Notes: generated from the sequence alone by a model not told the origin. 64,000 nt of DNA from Shewanella insulae (GCF_009831655.1 NZ_WRPA01000004.1:124001-188000), one strand, 5' to 3'. Counted from the first letter of the stretch, positions 28,171 through 36,447 are shown. Program-made: numbers and translations.

Positions 28171-29307
28171 TCAACGATTTTTTGTATGCAACGAAAAAGC
28201 ACAAATTGTCGCGGCGACACCGCACAGCGTCAAGACTAACCCCAGCGACTGCATGGCTCCAGCCAGACCGAGCCCTATACTTAGCAACAAGTAATAAGCT
28301 AGGCCAAATAATGCGCCAGCGCTCCCCGCAACCTCTTTGTAATTGACTAAAGCTTGGCTCAAGATATTTGGTATTGCGATACCAAATGAGATCACAACGC
28401 CCATCATAGGTAACAAGAACCACAGTGATGATTGAGTCAGCCATACCGCTGTTCCACAAATGAGCGCTATACCAACGGCGAGTTTGGTCAGTGCCATGGG
28501 TGACCATCCCTTATTGAGAAGGTGCTTATTCATCATGCTACCAATAAATGTTGCCATAGCAAGCACTACACCGGAGTAGCCAAAGTCTTTTGCTGTCATA
28601 CCAATATCTGAAAACAAAAATGGTGCGAGGCTGTAATACCCAAACAACATTGAGTTGAAAATAGCAACCAGTAAGGCGTTTAGCCAAAGTGTTGAGTCTT
28701 TTGACATTCTCTTTATCAAGGGCCACATCTGTATCTTAGAGGTTGTCATGGGCCTAGTTTCAGGTAACCCCCATACTGCTATGAGCAATAGAACCATTGC
28801 GAGTAGCATCAAACCACTGAAAACACCGACATAGCCATAGTATTCAGCAAGCAACCCACCGCTCAATAGGCCTATGACAGGGCTAATTGAGAGAGCAACC
28901 CCCATGACGGAGAATACTTTTGCTAATTCAGAGCCATCATAGCAATCACGCAGCATCGTCTGAGTAATGACCGAACCCACTGCGGCACCAAATGCAGAAA
29001 TGACACGCGCCAACAACAATATTTCAAACTTGTTTGTGACTAAAGCGATTAGTGCACCAAGTCCATACGTCAGTAAGCCTGCAAGCATAGCTGGGCGTCT
29101 TCCGATTAAGTCACTTAGCCTTCCCCAAAACACCACTCCGATAGCAAATGCTAAAAAGTAGACGGAAAGTGTTTGAGATGCTTTAGCATCGCTAACATTA
29201 AACTGATGAGCGATATCAGTAAGAGCTGGACTGTAGATTGTCTCCACGATTTGTGGAAACATCATTAATACTACCGCTAGCCATAGAGGCGGAACTTTAG
29301 AAATCAT
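28171..29307 (-). CDS. MFS drug-resistance-type transporter (Bcr/CflA-like)
   Basis: A 378-aa major facilitator with 12 predicted membrane segments. The loop 2-3 motif GRLSDLIGRRPAMLAG is the MFS signature A, and motif C-like residues (ISPVIGLLSGG) indicate a proton-driven exporter of the DHA1 class. The ATG at 29307 is preferred because GGAGG lies just upstream; the ATG 12 bases earlier contains that site. It is divergent from an AraC-type gene across ~94 bp, a common regulator-exporter layout (compare NimR-NimT). The coding sequence is visibly AT-richer than the operon to its left, suggesting transfer. Confidence 0.88.
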   Translation of the reverse strand: MISKVPPLWLAVVLMMFPQIVETIYSPALTDIAHQFNVSDAKASQTLSVYFLAFAIGVVFWGRLSDLIGRRPAMLAGLLTYGLGALIALVTNKFEILLLARVISAFGAAVGSVITQTMLRDCYDGSELAKVFSVMGVALSISPVIGLLSGGLLAEYYGYVGVFSGLMLLAMVLLLIAVWGLPETRPMTTSKIQMWPLIKRMSKDSTLWLNALLVAIFNSMLFGYYSLAPFLFSDIGMTAKDFGYSGVVLAMATFIGSMMNKHLLNKGWSPMALTKLAVGIALICGTAVWLTQSSLWFLLPMMGVVISFGIAIPNILSQALVNYKEVAGSAGALFGLAYYLLLSIGLGLAGAMQSLGLVLTLCGVAATICAFSLHTKNR

Positions 29308-29401
29308 AATAACCTCCATTAATTAAGTGGCGGCCATTGTAAAGTTTCGCTTAAAGCTCTGTTATAATAATTAAGACTAAATACATCAAAAATAGGACAT
29401 T

Positions 29402-30175
29402 ATGGCAATCATTCATCCGCAGCAAGATTTTAATCCTGATTTAATCGATGCCATGGTTGTTGGCGTGGCCTCAAAGCTCGCTGTGCATGACTCTGGCCCA
29501 CATACGCATCGCTCTCACCAGCTGCTGTTTGCTCAAGCAGGGTGTATGAGCATTGAACTAGAGCAGCGGATATGTCTGCTTCCTCCTAGCCGCGCTGTTT
29601 GGATTCCTGCTGGGATGGTACACAGAGTGTTAATGACTGGTGTCGTTGAGTACCGTTCACTTTACTTCTCGTTGGACACTGTGCTACCTGACTTTGACAA
29701 GGTCCAGATAATGGACGTCAATCCTTTACTGAGAGAGCTGATTGAAAGGATGGCTCATTGGCAATGGGATATGCCCGTGGGTGACCAAAAAACGGTACTT
29801 GCTCTTTTTTTGGAAGAAATAAAGAGCGCACCACGCGAATATTGGCAGTTAAAAATGCCGAAACATCCGAGGTTACAAACTTGGTTATCAGACCTTAAAC
29901 AAGATCATTTGTTACCTGAACAACTCAACACATTCTCTAAACAAATTGGAATGAGTACGAAGACGGTCAGCCGTATTTTCAAAGCTGAGACGGGCATGAG
30001 TTACCAAGCTTGGCGTCAGCAATGGCGGTTACTTAAAGCAATGAATTTATTAGCCGATGACTTACAAGTGAACCAAGTCGCTGATAAATTAGCCTTTTCA
30101 AGCGATAGCGCTTTTATCAGTTTTTTCAAAAAACACACAGGGCATACGCCACTCCATTATCAAAATAATGAGTAA
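29402..30175 (+). CDS. AraC-family transcriptional regulator
   Basis: A 257-aa regulator with an N-terminal cupin-like ligand domain (HTHRSHQLLFAQAG, WIPAGMVHRV) and a C-terminal double helix-turn-helix (about 175-255: FSKQIGMSTKTVSRIFKAETGMSYQAWRQQWRL, then VADKLAFSSDSAFISFFKKHTGHTP). This layout is that of the NimR (YeaM) group, which typically controls an adjacent MFS exporter. AGGACATT precedes the ATG. A TATAAT at 29363-29368 in the shared intergenic region could be its -10 element. Confidence 0.9.
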   Translation: MAIIHPQQDFNPDLIDAMVVGVASKLAVHDSGPHTHRSHQLLFAQAGCMSIELEQRICLLPPSRAVWIPAGMVHRVLMTGVVEYRSLYFSLDTVLPDFDKVQIMDVNPLLRELIERMAHWQWDMPVGDQKTVLALFLEEIKSAPREYWQLKMPKHPRLQTWLSDLKQDHLLPEQLNTFSKQIGMSTKTVSRIFKAETGMSYQAWRQQWRLLKAMNLLADDLQVNQVADKLAFSSDSAFISFFKKHTGHTPLHYQNNE

Positions 30176-30526
30176 GCAGGCGTGAGAGGTGGTTCCCCTG
30201 TTTGTAGGTAAATAGGCTGAATGTGAAGAAGTGGCGATTCACAGTGACATTAGCCATGCTACCCACCCTCGTTTGCTTGCTCCCGCGAATACGAAGTGTT
30301 CAGGTTTCGTAAAACATTGATTTCTTATTGCTTTCAGTACGGCGTTCATTGCTTGAGCAACCGATTGGTTAGATAGCAAAGGGAATAATTACATTATAGC
30401 TATCAAATAAGTTTTATATTTTTCGTGTGGAGGTTTAAGTATTTGCCTTTTGTTCCCCTTAGGAAGAGATACGTTATCAGCCTCGACTCAGTTGAATGTG
30501 TTCAAAGGTGAGCTATGATTGTTGGT
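30176..30526. other. 351-bp intergenic region, no gene recognised
   Basis: Lies between the convergent AraC-type and MocR-type genes. It is AT-rich, with no plausible coding frame, and no terminator, operator or repeat recognised. Confidence 0.5.
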
Positions 30527-31891
30527 TTATAGGAATTGACTTAGCCTGCCAATTAAACTGTGGCACTCTTCAGTTGTTCGAATATTGGTAAAACCGAGAA
30601 TTAGGCTTGGGTGCGTTGGCTTTGAAGAGCACTGTGACAGCGCTTGAGCAAATAATCCGGCTTTCATCATCTGGCGAGAGAGCGCTAGATCATCACATTT
30701 AGGGTTATTTAACCTTGCTATCATATGCATTCCCCCCGGTTGTGGCTCAATAGATAGCTTGTGGCCTAGCATTTTGGTGAACAGTTCAGACGTTAATTCT
30801 CGCCGTTCGCGATATAGCTTCCTCATCCGTTGAATATGCCGAGGAAAGTGGCCTTCTTGCATGAAGGTAAGAATACAGTTTTGTGTAAAAGTGGAGACGT
30901 TTCCAGTGAATAACTCTGCACATTGTTCAAATTGAAAGACCTGACTTGGTGGAACCACTATGTATGCCACTCTCAAGCTTGGGAAGAGAACTTTACTGAA
31001 AGTACCCGAATAAATCACTCTGTCATGAGTATCTAAACTTTTTAAAGCGGGTAGGGGCTGCCCTGTATGGCGGTACTCTCCGTCATAATCATCCTCTATA
31101 ATCCAGCTTTGATTGCTCACCGCCCAGTTTAATAGCATCTGTCGCCGTTGTAGTGAAAGTGATACACAGGTTGGGCTTTGATGTGCTGGTGTGACAATAA
31201 GTGCTTTCACTTTGCTGTTGTCTGGAAGAGCTAGCCCTTCATCGTCAACAGGAATCGGCTCAGGATGAAACCCACTGCTTGCCAGTACCTGACGAGTTAA
31301 CGGGTAACCGGGGTCTTCAATGCCAATATGAGATTGTGTTTTGAGCAGTACGCTAGTGATCCAGCGAATTGAATTGACATACCCTGATGTAATAAAGACC
31401 TGCGCCGGGTGGCACTGGACACCTCGGTATAACTGCAGATATTGGCTTATTGCGACTCTTAAATCAGGGAGGCCGCAGGTTGGGGGATAGGCAAGGCTGC
31501 TTTTGTGTGTGTTCCTCGCACATCGCGCCGAAATTCTTGACCAAGTGTTGATAGGAAAGGCATCTAAAGCGGGAATGCCTAGGTGAAACGGTAAAATATC
31601 AGAGTGATTGATCTCTAAATTGAACTGAGAAGATGGAGTCGGTGAATTCCCTTTAGTTGGGGTCAATAGTTGATGACTGACGACAGTGCCAGCCTGCCCT
31701 TTCGCTTCGAGGTAACCTTCAGCTTTAAGTAACGCATATCCTTCTTCAACTGTCCCTCGTGAAACTCCCATTTCTTTCGCAAGTGCGCGAGCCGAAGGGA
31801 CTTTCTCACCGGGTTTTAGTATCTGCTGCAAAATCGCGTCGAGAATACGCCGATACACACGCTTATATACAAATTGTTTTGGGGTTTTCAT
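30527..31891 (-). CDS. MocR/PdxR-type GntR-family regulator with aminotransferase domain
   Basis: A 454-aa regulator with an N-terminal GntR winged helix (YRRILDAILQQILKPGEKVPSARALAKEMGVSRGTVEEGYALL) and a large class I aminotransferase-like domain that should bind PLP. The latter shows IEDPGYPLTR, IEDDYDGEYR and IYSGTFSKVLFPSLRVAY with the candidate Schiff-base Lys. The frame stays open to an ATG at 31942, but that codon lies in a perfect palindrome likely to be the operator. The ATG at 31891 gives the usual short lead-in to the DNA-binding domain. It probably controls the divergent azoreductase-like gene and itself. The effector is unknown. Confidence 0.88.
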   Translation of the reverse strand: MKTPKQFVYKRVYRRILDAILQQILKPGEKVPSARALAKEMGVSRGTVEEGYALLKAEGYLEAKGQAGTVVSHQLLTPTKGNSPTPSSQFNLEINHSDILPFHLGIPALDAFPINTWSRISARCARNTHKSSLAYPPTCGLPDLRVAISQYLQLYRGVQCHPAQVFITSGYVNSIRWITSVLLKTQSHIGIEDPGYPLTRQVLASSGFHPEPIPVDDEGLALPDNSKVKALIVTPAHQSPTCVSLSLQRRQMLLNWAVSNQSWIIEDDYDGEYRHTGQPLPALKSLDTHDRVIYSGTFSKVLFPSLRVAYIVVPPSQVFQFEQCAELFTGNVSTFTQNCILTFMQEGHFPRHIQRMRKLYRERRELTSELFTKMLGHKLSIEPQPGGMHMIARLNNPKCDDLALSRQMMKAGLFAQALSQCSSKPTHPSLILGFTNIRTTEECHSLIGRLSQFL

Positions 31892-31921
31892 TGAGATATG
31901 GACCATAAAAAAAGATAACTT

Positions 31922-31942
31922 ATGGCTCTTAAATTGAGCCAT
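31922..31942. promoter_or_regulatory. Candidate operator of the MocR-type regulator (inverted repeat)
   Basis: ATGGCTC (31922-31928) and GAGCCAT (31936-31942) form perfect 7-bp arms around a 7-bp A/T spacer. The site lies between the divergent regulator and azoreductase-like gene, ~60 bp from the latter's start. Assignment to this regulator is inference from position and symmetry. Confidence 0.5.
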
Positions 31943-32003
31943 TTTCTCTTATAACATACTTAGTAAAGCAGCGGCAATCACCCTGTTTTTTCCGGAGAAA
32001 TAT

Positions 32004-32636
32004 ATGAATATCCTGCTAGTTAACAGTAGCCCTAGAAAGCATCAAGCCTGTACGTATCAATTGGCGCAATTTATTATTCAGCAGATATCAGAGAAGATAG
32101 ATGTTGAAGTGGTTGAAGTCGATGCAGCAACCTTGCCTCATCTTGATGCTGATTATGCCAAGGCACTGAGTACGCCTGACCTCATGTACGATGAGTCAAG
32201 TGGTAGTTTATCATTGTCGAATCAATTAATTGCCCAGCTGAATAAAGCTGATTTCATTATTATTGCTTCTCCAATGCATAACTTTTCTTTACCTTCCAGT
32301 CTTAAAAGCTGGGTGGACCACGTGGTGAGAGCAGGTCGGACCTTTGAGATTACAGCCACCGAAAAGCAAGGTTTATTAAGCAATAAACCTATTTATGTTC
32401 TTGTGTCTGCTGGTGGAAGGTTTTCTGGAAAAAATGCTTATCAGCCTGATTTCTTTACTCCGTACCTGACAGAAATTATGGCTACAGTAGGATTAAAAGA
32501 TATTCAGTTCTTCACCATTGAAGGTACTGTTACAAATCGCGAAACCGTACAAGAACAAATTGACTTACTGCAAAAGCAATTAAAAAACCATTTAGAAAGT
32601 ACTGAGATATCAAGGGAGATGCCTGTCGCGATTTAA
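32004..32636 (+). CDS. FMN-dependent NADH:quinone oxidoreductase/azoreductase-like protein (AzoR family)
   Basis: A 210-aa flavodoxin-fold protein. VNSSPRKHQACTYQLA near the N-terminus is the FMN phosphate-binding loop. SPMHNFSLPSSLKSWVDHVVRAGRTF matches the AzoR-type block, and LVSAGGRFSG the third flavin contact. AzoR enzymes use NADH to reduce quinones, azo dyes and nitro compounds by two-electron steps. GGAGAA precedes the ATG. It is divergent from a MocR-type regulator that probably controls it. Like its neighbours it is AT-rich, suggesting recent acquisition. Confidence 0.87.
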   Translation: MNILLVNSSPRKHQACTYQLAQFIIQQISEKIDVEVVEVDAATLPHLDADYAKALSTPDLMYDESSGSLSLSNQLIAQLNKADFIIIASPMHNFSLPSSLKSWVDHVVRAGRTFEITATEKQGLLSNKPIYVLVSAGGRFSGKNAYQPDFFTPYLTEIMATVGLKDIQFFTIEGTVTNRETVQEQIDLLQKQLKNHLESTEISREMPVAI

Positions 32637-32994
32637 TGGTAATCAGTAGATGCGCTAGCCGGTATGGGCTAAGTGGGTTTCAGTGTAGCTGACTAAGATA
32701 TTGATACTTCCTTGTAGTATCGCCGTATATCACTGAGTCATGATTTTTTTAGAGTCGTCTGATTGCTGTAAGTGAGACATATCGATAAATTAGCTATGCA
32801 TTCTGGGTCTCTCTCTGTTGCCCCTTATGCGATTAACTAAGGTTAGTCTGTGCCTCATTCATTGTTTTTCTTCAAAGGTTGTTGATGGTTGGTTGTCATT
32901 TATTTACTAGATGTCATGTAGGGGGGGGGGCCAAAAATATGCACCTACACAATGGCAATGTGCTCAGTTTTGATTTTAGAGGAAATATAAGAAT
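32637..32994. other. 358-bp intergenic region with a ten-G homopolymer
   Basis: No gene is recognised between the azoreductase-like and AhpD-like genes. The region contains a run of ten G at 32921-32930, 64 bases before the next start codon. No terminator or confident promoter was found. Confidence 0.6.
32921..32930 (+). repeat. G(10) homopolymer upstream of the AhpD-like gene
   Basis: Ten consecutive G residues in otherwise AT-rich DNA. Such tracts are prone to slippage and, in promoters, can alter spacing or strength. The function here is unproven, and the exact length could be affected by sequencing error. Confidence 0.85.
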
Positions 32995-33447
32995 ATGAAA
33001 TCACGTATGAACTATTACACTACTGCTCCGGAAGCGATGAAAATTTTGATTGGACAAGAAGGGTATTTGCGAGAGCAGTTTAGAACATCTGAAACCCTTA
33101 CGGTTCAGTTATGGGAGCTAATTAAGCTTAGAGTATCTCAAATGAATCAATGTGCGTACTGTGTGAATTTGCATAGTAAAGATGCGCTTGAGCAAGGAGA
33201 ATGTGTGGAACGATTGATCGGCCTTAGTGCTTGGCGTGAAATGCCTTTTTACGATCAGGTCGAATCGATAGCGCTTGATATGGCTGAAGTTCTGACGCTA
33301 GGGCAATCATTGGAAGACGATAAATACAGCCAAGCAGTTGAAATGTTGGGTGACAAGGCTGTGGTTGATTTAGTTGTGGCCATCAACGCCATAAATAGTT
33401 GGAATCGGATAGCGAAAACGTTCAAACCGCAAATAACAACGAAATAA
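32995..33447 (+). CDS. AhpD-like / carboxymuconolactone decarboxylase-family protein
   Basis: A 150-aa all-helical CMD-family protein with the redox motif of the AhpD branch, QCAYCVNLH (Cys53, Cys56, His60), preceded by LWELIKLRVSQMN. Such proteins act in peroxide or organic hydroperoxide defence or related thiol chemistry rather than lactone decarboxylation. AGGAAA lies 9 bases before the ATG; a second ATG four codons in is also possible. A terminator follows. The partner enzyme is not identifiable here, although a quinone/azo reductase-like gene lies upstream. Confidence 0.87.
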   Translation: MKSRMNYYTTAPEAMKILIGQEGYLREQFRTSETLTVQLWELIKLRVSQMNQCAYCVNLHSKDALEQGECVERLIGLSAWREMPFYDQVESIALDMAEVLTLGQSLEDDKYSQAVEMLGDKAVVDLVVAINAINSWNRIAKTFKPQITTK

Positions 33448-33474
33448 ACAATAATGGCCGAATGAAATGAATAG

Positions 33475-33497
33475 ACGCGGATTCATCCGCGTTTTTC
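33475..33497 (+). terminator. Terminator after the AhpD-like gene
   Basis: ACGCGGA (33475-33481) pairs perfectly with TCCGCGT (33486-33492) around a TTCA loop, followed by TTTTC and, shortly after, another T run. Confidence 0.75.
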
Positions 33498-33795
33498 ACT
33501 TTTTTAGAACAAAATCTACATCTTGAACTGACAATATAGGTGGCTCGAGAAATAAGAGACAAACAACTCATATAGCGTTCGTCAGTACAGACAGAGTAAG
33601 TTCAAAGAAAGAAGGATTTTGTAAAATTAGGATTATTCCTATTTTTATATAGAGGAGAACCTAAGTTTAACAGACTTTGTTGAATAGATGACTCGTTATG
33701 TCGGCTAAGGATGTAAAGTAGCTAGGCATTCTTGCCCTTCTGGTAATGACTTAAAATATTTCCTCGAAATCATCCTTAGTTGTCTGCTCACTTTG
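33498..33795. other. Gene-free stretch before the beta-lactamase gene
   Basis: Between the terminator at 33475 and the heptanucleotide array at 33796 there is AT-rich sequence with no plausible coding frame. The ampC-type promoter must lie here or within the repeats; no convincing -35/-10 pair could be picked, and no AmpR-type gene is adjacent. Confidence 0.5.
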
Positions 33796-33858
33796 TAGAG
33801 AATAGAGAATAGAGAATAGAGAATAGAGAATAGAGAATAGAGAATAGAGAATAGAAAA
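33796..33858 (+). repeat. Heptanucleotide tandem repeat, eight perfect TAGAGAA units plus one variant
   Basis: Eight perfect copies of TAGAGAA run from 33796 to 33851, followed by the variant TAGAAAA (33852-33858), one base before the ATG of the beta-lactamase gene. The array therefore occupies the ribosome-binding region. Each unit contains an in-frame-shifting stop on the plus strand, so it is not coding there. A unit number that changes by slippage would alter promoter-to-start spacing and the purine-rich leader. Confidence 0.95.
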
Positions 33859-33859
33859 G

Positions 33860-35026
33860 ATGATGAAGAAAAGAATAAAGCTGCACACCACTTTAGTCGC
33901 TGTTTTTTCGTTAAGCACTTTTACGGCATTTGCGAACTCTGAAGCGACCATTGATATAAAATTAAAAAATACGGTAGATAAAAATGCGGCAGAGCTGATG
34001 AAGGAATACGGAATTCCAGGCTTGGCTGTGGCAGTTACGGTAGATGGCGAACGCTACTATTACGATTATGGCGTTGCGGATAAAGAAACCAACAGTCCGG
34101 TAACCAATGAAACCATCTTTGAGTTGGGGTCGGTTAGTAAGACTTTTGCGGCAACTTTGGCTGGCTATGCTGAGGAAAAGGGGAAATTGAATATGGGGGA
34201 TAAGGTTTCGGCTTACTTACCGGAACTGAATGGTAGTCCTCTAGGAGAGACTAAATTACTACACATCGCCACGTATACTGCGGGTGGGTTACCTCTTCAA
34301 TTTCCTAGTGAAGTGACCGATCATGAGGGGATGATCAATTATTACAAATCTTGGCAGCCTGAGTTTGAAGCGGGTGCGCAGCGAAGGTATTCAAACCCTA
34401 GCATCGGTTTGTATGGTTACGTCGGAGCCCTGAGCATGAAGTCTGACTATGCCGAGATGATGGAAAAAGTCATTCTACCTAAACTTGGAATGAAAAATAC
34501 GTTCGTGAATGTTCCTAGTGATTTAACGCACAAATATGCCTTTGGATATAATGCAAAGAATGCAGCGGTGCGAGTCAACCCAGGAGTGCTTGACGCTGAA
34601 GCTTATGGTATTAAATCGACTAGCGCGGATATGCTTCACTTTATCGAAGCGAATATCGGGAAAATATCTCTAAGTGATGATATCGAGAAGGCGATAGAAA
34701 GCACACATAAAGGGTATTTCGATGTTGGCCCATTCACCCAAGCCGTTGGTTGGGAGAGCTATGATTACCCGGTTTCACTTCAAAATCTACTAAAGGGGAA
34801 CTCAAGAGAGATTATGTTCGCTCCTAATCCAGTCACTGAAAGTCAATCCAGTAAACTAGCTGACGCTGCTTGGGTCAACAAGACTGGCTCAACAGGCGGT
34901 TTCGGCGCGTATGTTGCGTATGTACCCTCTGAAAAAATCGGTGTGGTGATTCTAGCCAATAAAAACTATCCAATTAATGAAAGAGTGGAAACGGCTTACG
35001 ACATTATTAATGCTATCACTCATTAG
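33860..35026 (+). CDS. Class C (AmpC-type) beta-lactamase
   Basis: A 388-aa periplasmic serine beta-lactamase with a signal peptide (about 1-26, ending AFA). All three class C motifs are intact: SVSK with nucleophile Ser91 and Lys94, YSN at 177-179, and KTGSTGGFG from Lys341. Length and order match chromosomal and plasmid AmpC enzymes, which hydrolyse cephalosporins. Two adjacent ATGs are possible starts. Directly upstream is a 63-bp heptanucleotide array rather than a normal leader, and no ampR neighbour is present. AT-rich composition and the accessory setting suggest horizontal origin. Confidence 0.93.
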   Translation: MMKKRIKLHTTLVAVFSLSTFTAFANSEATIDIKLKNTVDKNAAELMKEYGIPGLAVAVTVDGERYYYDYGVADKETNSPVTNETIFELGSVSKTFAATLAGYAEEKGKLNMGDKVSAYLPELNGSPLGETKLLHIATYTAGGLPLQFPSEVTDHEGMINYYKSWQPEFEAGAQRRYSNPSIGLYGYVGALSMKSDYAEMMEKVILPKLGMKNTFVNVPSDLTHKYAFGYNAKNAAVRVNPGVLDAEAYGIKSTSADMLHFIEANIGKISLSDDIEKAIESTHKGYFDVGPFTQAVGWESYDYPVSLQNLLKGNSREIMFAPNPVTESQSSKLADAAWVNKTGSTGGFGAYVAYVPSEKIGVVILANKNYPINERVETAYDIINAITH

Positions 35027-35509
35027 TGATAAAGCGCTCAATGTGAATAGCTGAGACTGTAAGATCTTTTGTGTAAGTGGCTGTTTGTCATAGTGATAGG
35101 CGGTCATGGTTCCACCTATTATGTACGAGGTGCATCTTAACACCTCTAATCAGGTGGCCAAATTCACTATGCTACTACATTTATTCAGGCGCTGAACTCG
35201 GGCGCTAAAGTTGAATCAGCAAATAGAAAACAATAGCCAGTGACTTCAGATGTTAACTGGGTCATTGCAAACTGCGCATTAAAGCGCATAGTATTGCGCT
35301 CAGCGTTATAGCAAAGAAGGAAAAGCCCTGCTCAAATCAGCGCCTAGGCGGTATTGGTGTCGGTGTTGTATAGCTTTTGTATGGTTTTTTCCTTCGTCGA
35401 CCGAGGTATTTAATGCAGCCGACCCCTTTATTGAAGCAACCTAGAATTCACTGACGAGCGTGATGTTTTATCAATAATTTTTCGATTAAACATTAGCTTG
35501 AGGTCTAGT
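35027..35509. other. 483-bp intergenic region, no gene recognised
   Basis: Follows the beta-lactamase gene. It contains small inverted repeats (for example GAGGTG...CACCTC near 35127-35146) but no terminator with a T run, no coding frame and no convincing attC or att site. Composition shifts back toward the GC level of the core genes near its end. Confidence 0.5.
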
Positions 35510-36151
35510 ATGCAAGACAAACATTGGTCAAAATTTCAATTGTTACACCAAGTTGTAACTAACCCGAATATTAAGGTAAAGGGCGAGCACAGCTACTACA
35601 GCGACTGTTGGGACAATGGTTTCGAGGAGTCGGTGGTCAGGTACCTACACGGCGACAAGATCAGCCGTGACTGGGAGCCCAGGTGGGAGATAGATAAACT
35701 TCATATCGGCGATTATGTCTGTATCGGTGCCGAAGTGGTGATTTTGATGGGCGGAAACCATACCCATAGGGCCGATTGGTTCTGCCTGTATCCCTTCATG
35801 GATTACATAGAAGAGGCCTATATTGGCAAGGGCGATACGCATATTGGTGACGGTGCCTGGTTGGGCATGAGAGCCATGATCATGCCGGGTGTCTCGATAG
35901 GTGAGGGGGCGGTCATCGCCGCCAACAGTGTCGTTACTAAGGATGTCGAGCCTTACGCTGTCGTGGGGGGCTCACCCGCCAAGTTAGTGAAGTATCGTTT
36001 TGAACCCGCCATTATTAAAGAGTTGTTGCAACTGAACATTTATGACTGGCCCGAGGAAAAATTTTCCGCCCTAAAACGATATCTATGTGCCTCTGACATA
36101 CAGCGGCTTAAAGACGCTGCCTTAGCCTACGATGCCAAGAATCAGGCTTAG
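35510..36151 (+). CDS. Xenobiotic-type acetyltransferase (CatB/Vat family, hexapeptide repeat)
   Basis: A 213-aa left-handed beta-helix acetyltransferase. The order VTNPNIKVKGEHSYYS, IGDYVCIGAEVVILMGGNHTHRADW (His86 at the position of the CatB catalytic His), GDGAWLGMRAMIMPGVSIGEGAVIAANSVVTKDVEPYAVVGGSPAK is that of CatB/VatD proteins. Those O-acetylate chloramphenicol or streptogramins; the substrate here is unproven. The ATG at 35510 is chosen, with GAGG upstream; a TTG 12 bases earlier is less likely. Base composition resembles the core genome more than the block to its left. Confidence 0.87.
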   Translation: MQDKHWSKFQLLHQVVTNPNIKVKGEHSYYSDCWDNGFEESVVRYLHGDKISRDWEPRWEIDKLHIGDYVCIGAEVVILMGGNHTHRADWFCLYPFMDYIEEAYIGKGDTHIGDGAWLGMRAMIMPGVSIGEGAVIAANSVVTKDVEPYAVVGGSPAKLVKYRFEPAIIKELLQLNIYDWPEEKFSALKRYLCASDIQRLKDAALAYDAKNQA

Positions 36152-36167
36152 CTAAGCCTTGAGTTCC

Positions 36168-36201
36168 TCCCAACGTCTGACATTTCCCGCAGGCGTTGGG
36201 A
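36168..36201 (+). terminator. Possible terminator after the acetyltransferase gene
   Basis: TCCCAACG (36168-36175) and CGTTGGGA (36194-36201) form a perfect 8-bp stem around an 18-nt loop, followed by AATTCTGTTTG. The T run is poor, so this may be only a hairpin. Confidence 0.4.
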
Positions 36202-36285
36202 AATTCTGTTTGTCGTCTGTTTTCGACTTAATCAGTTTTCTACCTAAATATAAGTCAGCCAAATCTTGCCCGTCCTATCTAGTTA

Positions 36286-36447
36286 ATACCAATCGTAATA
36301 AACAATTGATCATTCTAGCTTGTTAAAACGCTCGATAACTGTATTAGTATTTTTAATTGTAGAATAACTACTTATCTAAAAATCCTGCTTTGTTCTCAAG
36401 CGTTTTTCCTGCGCTATTTCTGATCACATGTTTACTGTGATTGGTAT
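36286..36447 (-). repeat. MITE-like repeat, copy B (inverted relative to copy A at 1698)
   Basis: A 162-bp element with perfect terminal inverted repeats ATACCAATC (36286-36294) and GATTGGTAT (36439-36447). It matches the reverse complement of 1698-1858 throughout, with scattered substitutions. Non-coding, it lies 137 bp before the chosen RDD gene start and fills most of the 433-bp gap 36152-36584. The TATACCAATC-type ends resemble short dispersed repeats of Shewanella and other marine gammaproteobacteria. Confidence 0.82.

Noticed and set aside
33751..33951. A 66-codon minus-strand frame across the heptanucleotide array encoding a repeating hydrophobic LYSLFSI-type segment
   Set aside because: The pattern is a direct product of the 7-bp repeat, which has no stops on that strand. 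There is no ribosome binding site or family match, and it overlaps the beta-lactamase gene.
35120..35330. Possible integron attC-like structure after the beta-lactamase gene (hairpins near AACTGCGCA and GCGTTATAG)
   Set aside because: The core sites do not fit RYYYAAC/GTTRRRY as complementary ends, and no integrase or neighbouring cassettes are present.
36421..36443. TCACA...TGTGA string in MITE copy B as a CRP site
   Set aside because: The half-sites are in the wrong order and spacing for CRP (TGTGA-N6-TCACA) and belong to the repeat element's terminal region.
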